From NCBI GenBank assembly GCA_021397835.1, contig JAJFZO010000575.1:3043001-3107000 (forward strand): 64,000 nt of DNA, given 5' to 3'. The number at the start of each line of letters is the position of its first letter. The stretch's first letter is position 1. The notes under the pieces are model-generated. The model was not told the DNA's origin, made no database searches, and saw only the letters and a program-made list of their open reading frames with translations. This DNA is from Moringa oleifera (Eukaryota > Streptophyta > Magnoliopsida > Brassicales > Moringaceae). A program made the translations under genes and the position numbers. Positions 26,501 through 36,609 of this stretch are shown here, piece after piece.

Positions 26501-27624
26501 GATTAGGAAAATTGGTGGACATCACATGTTTTAATTGAATTTATTTTTTATTAATATGAAAAATTACAAAACTAATTATTTTTATTTTTTAAAAACATAT
26601 ATAAATGATATTTATGTTTAGTTTTTTAGCCTAACAGTGTTAAGGTTACTGTCTTCAGACAGTGCTTATATACATGGACAAGCTTTGTCCATTAATGGGC
26701 CCATGCCCTCCTGCCTGAATTATCAATTTTTGGGCTCTAACCGAGTCCATAGAGGCCCATTAAAAGCCCAAAAACCCATATAAGCTCATAAATGGGTTAG
26801 ATTAGCCCATATAAGCCCTTTGAACGGGTCATTCGGCCTGTGTCATCGTATGGGATAATGGGAGAGAGAAGTCTAAAACTAGAATGGAGTCAAAAGTTGA
26901 AGTAGAAAATTCAAGCCATTCTTGTTGCTCATTAGTTTATTATTGATCTGAATTATATTAAATTTTAAAAATATTATGATTTACGATCAAATAAAATTAA
27001 TAATTAAATATTTATTTATTTACTTAAATTATTATTATAAATTATAAGACAAATTATTTTAAATTTTAAAAATAGTATGTCTTAATAATTTTTATCCTAA
27101 ACTTTAAAAAATTTTCAAATAGACACTGTTTGATGAGAAATAAAAAATTGAACATTTATTTAAACTAATATTAAAAAATTAAGCATATCTTTGTTGTTAA
27201 AATACTTAAAAAATAATTCAAATATATTATGCACTCAATTTTAAGTCATTCTCATCATTTTTGGATTATTTTTCACTTATGAGCTATTTATTATATTTTT
27301 TAAAAAAATTGATAATAAATATTTTATAAAAAATATTTTTCATACTAAAAAACTCTGGCATTTTTTGTAATGGCAACGATCTTCAATTTAAATATTCTCA
27401 AATTTTAAAATTTTGATAATATTTTATTTGATTATTTTTTATTAATTAAGATAAATTTAAAAAAATCAAATTTAATGTAAATATTTAAATTAAAAATAAA
27501 ATTTTAAATAATATTTATTATGAATTATAAAAATATGTTTTAAACATTTTATTGAAAAACTGGACACAAACTTGGATCAACATAAAATTTTTATCATTAT
27601 TCAGAATGTAAACATGATTTTATA

Positions 27625-27658
27625 ACATGCACATGCACATGCACATGCACATGCACAT
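27625..27658. repeat. (ACATGC)n hexanucleotide microsatellite
   Basis: Five full ACATGC units plus a partial sixth, uninterrupted, in AT-rich intergenic DNA. Confidence 0.95.
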
Positions 27659-28648
27659 TTATTTTTCAAAAGAAGAAATCATAAGATCTGACTATAATAA
27701 GACGGTGCAAGCATAAATGATCTCTGCCGTATGCTTGTGGATCTTAGGTCACGATCAGTGTGCTAGCCCTAGTCGGCGAACATGACATCATTGTATACTA
27801 CATATGACTGTTGAAAAGAAGGAAGGAAGTCAAATAAGCTATAGGCCTCGGGCGTAATGCAAGCCGAACAATTTTGAAAGCACATATATTATTACATTTA
27901 CCAAAACCTTATGAGAATCCAAAACTTTAGCTTTAAAAATAAATAAATAAGAGTTCTGATATTATATGCTGTTATAGAAAACTTGTTCATATTATTTTCT
28001 AAAATATTAATATATAATAATTTAATTAAATGAATATTTAAAAATAAAAAATAAGAAATGATATCTCTAGAATGGTGTAATAGCAGGTATCTTTGAATTG
28101 ATAGAGATAAAGAAGGGTAACATGGTGGTTATACTAGGAGGAGTTGGAAGGTCAAAGGTAGGAAGATTCTGACATTTTTCTGTCTGAAAACAAAACCTAC
28201 TACTTTTACACGCATGCATGGGGAAGTACTTTTATATTTCCTTTTTTTTTTTTTTTTTTGGGCTTTGTGAAACCTAATATAGTGATCAAAATGATTAAGT
28301 GGGTAATCAATCTAATTGACTTTAAATTAACATGATATCCAAGTATCTAATTAATTTCTTTTAGTTTAATTATTTGATACGGATCATTCTTTAATAATTA
28401 ACCATTTCTTCTAGTTCTTTCTATGATTCCCAATCTAATTTATCGAGTTAAGAGGTTGCCCCTATGGCTAATAACATATACATATATATCAATTAAATTA
28501 TTAAATCAATTAATGTTATAGACCAAGATGTTTAATATTAATATTATGATGGTGGGTAAGGCTTAAATCCGCAAAATTAAATCCATGATCCACCAATTGT
28601 ATTTTAATTAACCTCCAAATAATTTATTAATTAACCCTACACCAACCA

Positions 28649-28658
28649 ATATATATAT

Positions 28659-28692
<34 letters not shown>
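28649..28692. repeat. Compound (AT)n(AC)n(AT)n microsatellite
   Basis: A TA/AT run, then about six AC units, then a second longer AT run of about ten units, directly adjoining. Not associated with a gene. Confidence 0.95.
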
Positions 28693-29182
28693 CATTCAAC
28701 ACCCAAATCACTTAATTAAAATGAAAAATAAAGCTACCTCAAATAAAGCATCAGCTTAAACCATATTATTCATTAAACTCTAGAGAGGACTTATATATGA
28801 GCAAATAATATGGAAAATTAATTTAGTCTTTTTTTCTTTTTAATAAATTAATCAAGGCAGCTAATATGATATTTTTCATGCTATAATTATGCAAAAATTT
28901 AAATTGAAAAATAAAATAGATAAAAATAAGAAATCAACAAGAAATATATATGCATGGAGAGAGGCGGGAAAGCAGCTAAATTAAATCTTTGTTTCATTGC
29001 TGTGAATGATCGATCTTAATAATATATTTCTAAGATGGTTTACATATATATAATTTTTATTTTTATTCTGTAATCTGTAGTGTCATAATCCCATTTTCCA
29101 TAACCTACCAAACAATAATTAAAAGGGGAAAAAAATTACATGAACAACTGAAGAAAATTAACAAGAACAAGAACAAGAAGAA

Positions 29183-29305
29183 ATGCCTGGCTTTCCCATG
29201 TACGCCGCTAGATTTGTATCCAGTGAGCTAATTCTTCGCCGGAAACGTGATTCCTCAAGTAAATCCCACGCTGGCGCCGACGTCGACAAGAACATAAGAT
29301 CGTGA
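29183..29305 (+). CDS. Doubtful 40-codon ORF in a good start context
   Basis: ATG at 29183 stands in an A-rich context (GAAGAAATGCC) typical of efficient plant start codons. It opens a 40-residue frame beginning MPGFPMYAARF, with a basic patch LRRKR and a polar C-terminus ending at TGA 29303-29305. The stretch is markedly GC-richer than the surrounding AT-rich DNA, which is why I list it. I recognise no signal peptide and no known small-peptide family. The minus strand also carries a short frame over the same bases, so coding strand and reality are both uncertain. Confidence 0.2.
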   Translation: MPGFPMYAARFVSSELILRRKRDSSSKSHAGADVDKNIRS

Positions 29306-31660
29306 AATCTCCCTTTCTCTCTCTCTCTACATATATACTTATATATGTCCCCTCATATAACCAAAATAATAAGTCTAAAGAACTTCATGCACGTATCTGT
29401 ATGTATTTCTCCTGCAAGAAAAGACCATGTCTTCTTCTTCTTCTTCTTCGTCACCATTAGTTTTCCTTCTTCTGATTTGTTGAGCACAGAAACTGAAAGG
29501 AAGAGAGAGAGAGAGGTCTGTGTCTAGGGCATTGACACAGAGGGAGAATATAAAAAGGTCAAGAGAGAGAGAGAGAAGAAGAAAGGTTGTTCCCAAGAAG
29601 ATGACGAGCGTTTCCCGTTAATGTTGCTTTCAAAGGTGGGCCAAGAACACAACAGCTAGCCTCTCTTTTCGTTTCACACGTTGGGCTGTTTCTCTTTTGT
29701 CTTCCCTCTGCCTAACCCTTTCTGCAACAATCAATGACTTCCCTCTTCAAACCCTAAAAAGCTACTGACTTTCTCTATCTTCCCCACCTCTCAAAATTAC
29801 TCCTTTCATCATCACCTAGCAAAAAGAAATAACCTTTCTCATTAATCTTCCATTTTTCTCAAGTTGGTATGAATTAATTTCCCCTAATTAATTAATCATT
29901 GAAAGCTTCCATGCATGGGCCCTACTTAATATGTATGAATACAAGGTATATAGTTTAAAAAATTTATAGTGGGTGTTACTCATAATTAGGGTTCTAATAA
30001 TATATTGATTACCTTGTGACGCCTGTCTGCCGTTGCGGTGATGTCCATCCAGTTCTCCCCCATCGATACGGGCCAGATTATTCCAAAAAATACTTACCAA
30101 CTTATTTCATTGAAACAGTATCCTAATTGTATCAAGACAAATCCTAGCTAATCGGCCCCCTGCCCTTTTGATCATCACATCACGTACGCCATCTTCCTTC
30201 TTGATTAATGTTTCAATGTAGTTTCATTAGATCTTATAAAGTTACTCACACGATCAAAATTCTCTATTGAAACAGTATTTTACATTAAAATTTTAAATAA
30301 ATATTACATACATGAATATAATTTAATATTAATTTTATTTATTTTTTACTGTATAGTTTAAATTAATATTATGATTGGGAGATGGCTTGGAACGGTGAGA
30401 GGAGTTAATTGACCTAACCCCATGGTGAAACTGCCCGGCGGGTGGTTGAAATTTTTGTCCTAAGGGAGGGTACCCTTTTGAAATAGAAGGAAGAAAACAG
30501 CCCCAGAATATATGGAGAGTTGTTGAAGGGAATCTTATCCTCCTCTACCGCATCTGCCACCCCTTCCTAACCTTATTTCTGTTTGTCAAAATTAACGCCA
30601 CGTATTACACAGTAACATGCCACTTAATTAGCTATATATGGGAATAATTGTGGAACAAATGTGTACGGCTCTATTTCTCATATGGGCCCTATCCATTTTA
30701 TTTTACTTTTCTTGCTTTTCATTTTTTGTCCGTACCTAAGTATGTAAAAATTAAGATAACCAAATGAATTACAAGACAAGTTTTATATTATAGTACAGCA
30801 TTTTTATCAGATCATATGCAGTAATAATCAAAACCCGGCCTAGGGATCTTTCGTCCTACAAATGTTCTTTTTCGGAAAATACCTTGCCACCAGCTATGAT
30901 TTTATTTCATTTTTCATTTAAACAAATTTATTATTTTAATATTCTTTTATATTTAATTGTATTATTTTTTAAAAAATTATGTTACATGATAATTTAATAA
31001 TATTATAAATTATAAAAAATATTTTTTATTTTAACAAATCCAGATAATTATTGGGAAAGTTAATTTATGATTATGGGTGTCTTGTAATTAAAAAGATAAT
31101 CATGGACTTGAAAGCAATAATCACTTGCTATACCTCGATGGGTTGGGCTGATCCAACCAGAAGACAGGCCACAATATTTGAACCCGGTTGATCTAGCATT
31201 GCCTGGACAGCCATTTCCACCATAGCTTAGCAACAGATTAATTCGTGATTTAAGCAGTTAATTAAATTAACTTTGTGTTATATCATGTTTGATTTTTGTC
31301 TAACAAATATTAAAATCATGTTTTATTGACCTGTCATGTTGTACAGGGATTGAATTTATTGTTTCATGAACGCGAATGTCTGGGTGCTTTAATCTTGCAA
31401 CGTCCTAAATTTTTCTCCGATCAAATTAGGTTTCATAAATTTAAAACATAAAAAATATTAAAATTTATATATTATTAAATACTATTATAATTAACCATTA
31501 AAATGAATTTATATGTTATGTTAGATGGTTAATTGTAATGTTATGTCGATTCAATGAATCATGTCAAGTTGTAATTGATTGGCCGTAAGGATGGATTAAT
31601 TGACGCTAGAAAGGTGAACAGAAGTAACTCAAGTTTAGCAGACAAATTCTACAAGCCGTT
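29306..31660. other. Long AT-rich intergenic region, second part
   Basis: Contains CT/GA-rich tracts near 29315-29330 and 29500-29580 and otherwise AT-rich DNA. No gene, RNA gene or transposable element could be recognised. Confidence 0.5.
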
Positions 31661-31806
31661 GTCCTTGAGGCTTAAAGGCTGCTGCTTGCATGCCTCGCAA
31701 GTTTTATTTATATATCTTCACACAACCTGATCACTGTGCGTAGCTTACTTAAGCGTACATGTAGATACCACTACCCCTCGATACTCCATGGCCACCATCT
31801 TTGGGC

Positions 31807-32375
31807 TCAACGCCATCCTAGCTCATTGTACTCAGTTCCTGTCATGGCTGCAGCCTCACCAGCATAAGGAGGGCAACACCTAAGGCATCGCCGCCTTCCA
31901 CGGAGGCAGCAGCCATGCGGGCACTTGACCTTCTCATCATCTACCTCGTTCATCTCAACACTACCATCTTGGGGCTCAACGTTCACCACCTGGTTGTCTT
32001 CAGTTCCTGCCATGGCTGCAACCTCACCAGCAGGAGGAGGGCAACACCTATGGCATCCCCACCTTCCATGGCCGCCGCAGCAGCCATACGAGCATCTGGC
32101 CTTCTCATCATCTACCTTGTTCGTCTTCTCTGCTGCACCCACTGCACATGTTAACACATCATTATAAGTAGTCATTGCCCATTCCGTGTTTGTATATATA
32201 TATACGAATTCCTCAGATTTCTCGAAAGTAGAAGTGAGCAGGAACAATAAATTGCTAAGGGAAGAAAATAACAACTATACTCACATTCTGCGTCATCTCT
32301 CCATGTCTCAGCTACCACAGTGACAACAATGGCAAATAAAAGACTCAGTATAACAAAAGCCCCGATCAACTTCAT
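31807..32375 (-). CDS. Secreted Cys-rich protein, array member A (no Gly-rich domain)
   Basis: Two exons, 32375-32285 and about 32141-31807, giving 141 residues (138 if the alternative in-frame acceptor nine bases downstream is used). Residues 1-23 form a signal peptide (MKLIGAFVILSLLFAIVVTVVA). The mature part carries two cysteine modules, CSYGCC...GCHRCC and CPHGCC...RCLRCC, each followed by an (A/P)GE-AAM-GTE segment. The YGCC...RCC signature resembles the C-terminus of plant glycine-rich proteins of the GRP3 / stress-inducible CORA type. Unlike those, this copy has no glycine-rich repeat. It shares signal peptide, intron position and phase, and promoter with the two genes upstream at 33401 and 35569. 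The likely location is the cell wall or apoplast; function unknown. The start is the ATG at 32375 that aligns with the starts of the other two. Confidence 0.82.
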
Positions 32376-32440
32376 TTTGCTTAACAAAAACCAGACAGAT
32401 ATCGAGAAGGTTGAGTGAGAATCTGGGTCTTCCTTTAGCT

Positions 32441-32450
32441 CTTATTTATC
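32441..32450 (-). promoter_or_regulatory. TATA region of array member A
   Basis: On the minus strand the sequence reads GATAAATAAG about 65-75 bases before the start codon. It is followed by a block (GAGCTAAAGGAAGACCC) nearly identical to those of members B and C. Confidence 0.6.
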
Positions 32451-32460
32451 GTGCTCTGGG

Positions 32461-33240
32461 TGCCAGTAAGTGACAAAGACGTCAGTAATTAGTAGCCAAT
32501 TCAAGCGGTGCATCCTGTACTTCTCAGCTCACAGTAGACTTCATCAGGATCCTTTGATCCAAAAACTGTCATGTATTTCTCTTGGTTAGGTACTTATAGG
32601 ATTGATTTTTCAGGATCCTTTAGCCCTCGCTCATTCTCGATCACTCTTGGTGCTCTCTCAGTGATCTCTAGTTCCAAGAGCATTCAGGGATACCTGGCTG
32701 AGTTCCCCCAGTTTTCCTTCCGTGCAGGAGACACGTATGAAGTGATTTGGCATTTGCTTCTTGGGCATGTCCTTTTCGGGTTATTTTCATGGGTTTTGGG
32801 TTTTTATCGCCTTTTGAGCTCCAACATCTCCCCGCTCCTACTGGGCCCCAACTCAACAACCAGCTCGGACCCAGATGGGTTACTACAGAAATTGGCTCTT
32901 TTCCTCTTTCTCTTTCTACCAAATTGGGCAGCAAACAAATACTAAAATCATGTTGCCTTAATCTTGTAATTATGTTGTAGCTGTTTCTGAGATTAATTTT
33001 TATAATTTTAAAATATATTATAAAATGTAATAATTTTAATATTTATATATTATTCGATAATATCATTATTAATGATTATATATAAATTTATATGTATTAT
33101 GTTTCATGGCTAATTGTAATATTATGTGAATTAAATGAATCCTGTCAAGTTAGAGTGGCCTAGGACAAGGATTCATCGCACGGTGGATTTATGCCAGAAG
33201 AGGACAAAAGTTAACTAAAAGTTTGAACGGACAGACATAG
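32461..33240. other. Spacer between array members A and B
   Basis: Contains a plus-strand frame at 32571-32945 (124 codons, hydrophobic, no family recognised) that I do not call a gene. From about 33000 onwards the sequence resembles the 3' flank of member A (31440-31700), showing that the duplicated unit includes flanking DNA. Confidence 0.5.
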
Positions 33241-33400
33241 TTTACAAGCAAGGCACTCTTGCCCTTCAGGCTTAAAGGCTGCTGCTTGCATTCCATGCAA
33301 GTTTTATTTCTTTTTTATTTACCTTCACAGCCTGGTCATTATGGATACGATTACTTCAGCATACAGGTAGGTAAAGACAGGCTGGCAAGTTAGCTCTCTT

Positions 33401-34484
33401 CTACTTTCCTTCCCCCCTTTCTGATCCTCCACCTCCACCTCCTCCTCCACCACCGCCGCCACCTCCACCCTTCGATCCTCCACCTCCGCTGCCCTTTCCT
33501 CCGTGACTACCACCACCACCACCTCCATATCCTCCACCACCGCCTCCTTTACCACCTCCACTCCCACCCTTGGATCCTCCTTTACCACCTCCACTCCCAC
33601 CCTTGGATCCTCCTTTACCACCTCCACTCCCACCCTTGGATCCTCCTTTATCACTACCGCCACCATCTCCATAACCTCCACCACTACCACTGCCACTCGA
33701 TCCTCCAGAGCCACCGTCTTGGAGCTCACTGCCATCCACTAGCTCGTGGCCCCCAATTCCTCTCATGGCTGCAGCCTGATCAGCGTAACTGCAACACCAT
33801 CTGCATCCCCACTTGTTGCAGCAACGCCAGCACCTGGTCTTCCGATCATCTGCTTGGTTCGTCTTAGTATCATCATCTTGGCGCTCAACGTACACCACCT
33901 TGTTGTCTTCAGTCCCTCTCATGGCTGCAGCCTGATCAGCGTAACTGCAACACCGTCTGCAACCCCACTTGTTGCAGCAACGCCAGCACCTGGTCTTCCC
34001 ATCATCTACTTGGTTCATCTTAGCATCGCCATCTTGGCGCTCAACGTTCACCACCTGGTTGTCTTCAGTTCCTCTCATGACGGCAACCTGATCAGCGTAA
34101 CTGCAACACCGTCTGCATCCCCACCTGTTGCAGCAACGCCAGCACCGGGGCTTCCGATCATCTACTTGGTTGGTCTCAGCAACACCGTCTTGGCGCTCAA
34201 CGTTCACCACCTGGTTGTCTTCAGTCCCTGTCATGGCAGCCTCTGCTGCACCCACTGCACATGTTACACACTGTCATTATAAGTCGTTGCAAATTCCGTG
34301 TGTGTGTGTGTGTGTATCAATTCTTCAGATTTCTGAAAGTAGAAGTGAGCAGGAACGATAAACTAAGGGAAGAGAAGAAAGAACAACTGTACTCACATTG
34401 TGTGTCATCTGTCAATGTATCAGCTACCACAGCGACAACAATGGCAGATAAAAGACTCAGTATAACAAAGGCCTTGAACTTCAT
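33401..34484 (-). CDS. Secreted protein with three Cys modules and Gly-rich tail, array member B
   Basis: Two exons, 34484-34397 and about 34254-33401, giving 313 residues. Residues 1-21 form a signal peptide (MKFKAFVILSLLSAIVVAVVA). Three near-identical 52-residue modules follow; each runs GTEDN-VV-VERQD...RCWRCCN-WGCR(R/W)CCSYADQ. A glycine-rich tail of GGSKGGSGGGKGG-type repeats, with serine and lysine, ends in SERGEGK. The cysteine pattern per module is C-x2-CC-x4-C-x2-CC. Family membership (GRP3/CORA-like, cell wall or apoplastic) is inferred from the YGCC...RCC-like signature and signal peptide. In usual family members the Gly-rich part precedes the Cys part; here the order is reversed and the Cys part triplicated. 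The intron after the signal peptide contains a (GT)n tract. The glycine tail's codon bias leaves long spurious frames on the other strand. Confidence 0.85.
33761..34228 (-). repeat. Three tandem 156-bp coding repeats (52-residue Cys modules)
   Basis: The block TCTCATG(G/A)C marking the module boundary recurs at 33761, 33917 and 34073, exactly 156 bases apart. This is in frame, so each repeat equals one 52-residue module of array member B. The copies differ by scattered substitutions only. Confidence 0.92.
34298..34316. repeat. (GT)n microsatellite in the intron of array member B
   Basis: About nine GT units in the single intron of the gene at 33401-34484. Confidence 0.9.
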
Positions 34485-34550
34485 TTTGCTTAACAAAAAC
34501 AAGACAGATAGTGAGAAGTATGAGTGAGAATCTAGGTCTTCCATTAGCTC

Positions 34551-34560
34551 TCATTTATAG
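34551..34560 (-). promoter_or_regulatory. TATA box of array member B
   Basis: Minus strand reads CTATAAATGA about 70-75 bases before the start codon, followed by the block GAGCTAATGGAAGACC shared with members A and C. Confidence 0.65.
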
Positions 34561-34619
34561 TGCTGTGAGTACCAGTAAGTGACGAAGACAATAAGCAATT
34601 GAAGCGGTGTGTCCTATAG

Positions 34620-35560
34620 TACTACTTCCCAACTCCTAGTAGACTTGAGGATCATTTTGTACGAGCTGTCAACGCTTATCTCCTCCACCTTCTTGACCAT
34701 TGACCAAACAAGCTTAGAAAATGCTGTGTTTTTCGGTGGCAACTGGCCGCAAGTGAAGCATGCAGAGCTCCACCTGTCGACGCTGTATTGAACAATCAAG
34801 AGATGAGCAGCTGGAGCTCCTCTTCTTTTGACATCTTGTTGCGTTCTCTTTCTCGGCTTGCTGCCTACATTTTCTATTTTCTCGTCTACTGTAATCAATT
34901 CCCATCCATTAATCTTCAGGCTAATGGAAAAGCGGATTCAATACATATCAAGATATTCAGTTGATCTGAGTTAATCTTGTGATTATATCAAAAATTTAAT
35001 ATAATGAATAATTAAGACTTATTATTTTTTTTCAATTTTGATATAATAAAAAACATGCACTTTCATCTTTCTCGGGTTAATGGAAGATCTAACTCGTGAC
35101 AATGTACCCTCATGTAGAGGGAGCCTGCAAAATCTAACTAGCTCAATCCTTTGGTCCAATTAAATGTTTTACTTAGGTTCCGATAAGAAATTTGTGTAAT
35201 ATCATTTACCATAATATCAAATTTAATTTAATGCTTGTTTCGGTTAATTTGATCTTATGATATCAATATTATTTTGCATGAATGGACTTGAGAAAAGGAA
35301 GAGAAATTTATAAGTAGAAAAGCAAAGAAAAGAAAAGGTCAAATAGAGGCACATAAAGGCTACAATAAGTACTGTATATTGTCCTTTAGAAGCGAAAAGC
35401 TGGCCGTTTCCATGCATGGGCTAACATGCAAACGGGCCATGCCATGCAAGGCGGACTTTATTCTGATTGTCATTCATACACTGCTGGAGTTACTATGTGC
35501 AGCTTACTGAAAGCTACATATATAAAGCCATGTGTGCTACTGAGCTTTCTACTTCTATGC
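34620..35560. other. Spacer between array members B and C
   Basis: AT-rich spacer containing the promoter-distal part of member B and the 3' flank of member C. I see no gene in it. Confidence 0.5.
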
Positions 35561-35568
35561 TTTTCGTT

Positions 35569-36472
35569 TCAATTTCCTTCTGGGTAGCCAACACTTCCAC
35601 CGCCGCCACCGCCTCCTCGTCCGCCTCCTCCTCCTCCGTATCCTCCACCACCGCTTCCTCCACTACCTCCTCCTCCGCCTCCACCCTTCCCTCCTCCTTT
35701 ACCACCGCCACTACCTCCACCCTTCCCTCCTTGACCTCCGCCCCCACCTCCATATCCTCCGCTACCACCTCCGCCCCCACCCTTCCCTCCTCCTTTACCA
35801 CCTCCACCGCTTTCACCCTTCCCTCCTCCTTTACCACCTCCACCGCCTCCACCCTTCCCTCCTCCTTTACCACCTCCACCGCCTCCATATCCTCCACTAC
35901 CACCGCCGCCCCCACCCTTCCCTCCTTCTTTACCACCGCCACCGCCTCCACCCTTCCCTCCTTGACCACCTCCGCCCCCGCCCTTTGATCCTCCTTTACC
36001 ACTGCCCCCACCTCCATATCCTCCACTACCACCTCCTCCCCCACCCTTCGATCCTCCTTTACCCCCTCCACTACCACCTTGCGATCCTCCTTGACCTCCG
36101 CCACCACCTCCATATCCTCCGTTACCGCCTCCACCGCCACCCATCGGCTCCACATCATCTACCTCGTCGTCTTCAGTTTCTGCCATGGCGGCCTCATCAG
36201 CTACTTTTTTCGTCGTCTCTGCTGCACCCCCTGCATGTACATACTCCAAACTTCATTATAACTCATTGCAGATGTTCTAAATAATTTATATTAATTAATG
36301 CTCAGATTTCTCAGAAGTAGGAATGATGGTGGGTACAACGAGTTAAAAGAAACTAAGGGAATGACAGAGGACGACTATACTCACATTCTTTCTCATCTTT
36401 CAACGTCTCAGCTGCTACAGCGACAACAATGGCAAACAGAAGCCCTAGTATAACAGAAGCCTTGAGTTTCAT
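35569..36472 (-). CDS. Secreted Gly-rich protein, array member C (no Cys modules)
   Basis: Two exons, 36472-36385 and about 36230-35569, giving 249 residues. The signal peptide is MKLKASVILGLLFAIVVAVAA. A short acidic linker (EDDEVDDVEP) is followed by about 180 residues that are overwhelmingly glycine. Its repeating blocks include GGSGGYGGGG, GGKGGGKGGGGG and GGQGGKGGG, and it ends SVGYPEGN. After the signal peptide there is no cysteine at all, so it looks like a classical structural glycine-rich cell-wall protein. It shares start, intron position and phase, and core promoter with members A and B. The lysine spaced through the glycine repeats is a candidate for ionic interaction with pectin, which is inference. 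Confidence 0.87.
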
Positions 36473-36540
36473 TTGGCCTAGCTACACGATACAATTCACG
36501 ATTCTGAGAAAAGCGAGTATTCTGGGTCCTCCTTTAGGCC

Positions 36541-36550
36541 TTATTTATAG
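36541..36550 (-). promoter_or_regulatory. TATA box of array member C
   Basis: Minus strand reads CTATAAATAA about 70-80 bases before the start codon, followed by GGCCTAAAGGAGGACCC, the block shared with members A and B. Confidence 0.7.
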
Positions 36551-36609
36551 TGCCCTAAGTAACAGAAGTTGACAAAGATAGTAAAAGGCTGCCATTAAAG
36601 CGGTGTGCA

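Larger units (their letters stand above)
23574..29182. other. Long AT-rich intergenic region, first part
   Basis: 23574 to about 24350 is probably the leader and promoter of the TBC gene. 24650-25200 is a GC-richer island with no family-like frame. 25200-29180 is strongly AT-rich. A stretch rich in GGCCCA- and GCCCAT-type words at 26690-26850 looks like mobile-element or promoter debris, but I cannot assign it. Confidence 0.5.

Noticed and set aside
29183..29210. Nine-base match to the start of miR160 (TGCCTGGCT)
   Set aside because: After the ninth base the sequence departs from miR160. No complementary arm able to form a precursor hairpin is visible in the next 150 bases.
33503..34282. Long plus-strand frames (33503-33742, 33746-34282) opposite array member B
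   Set aside because: They mirror the repeated Cys and Gly codons of the real minus-strand gene, are low-complexity Ser/Thr/Pro products and lack any family signature.
35467..36284. Long frames on both strands opposite or overlapping array member C
   Set aside because: GGN codon runs leave all shifted frames open. Only the frame joined to the conserved signal-peptide exon makes sense.
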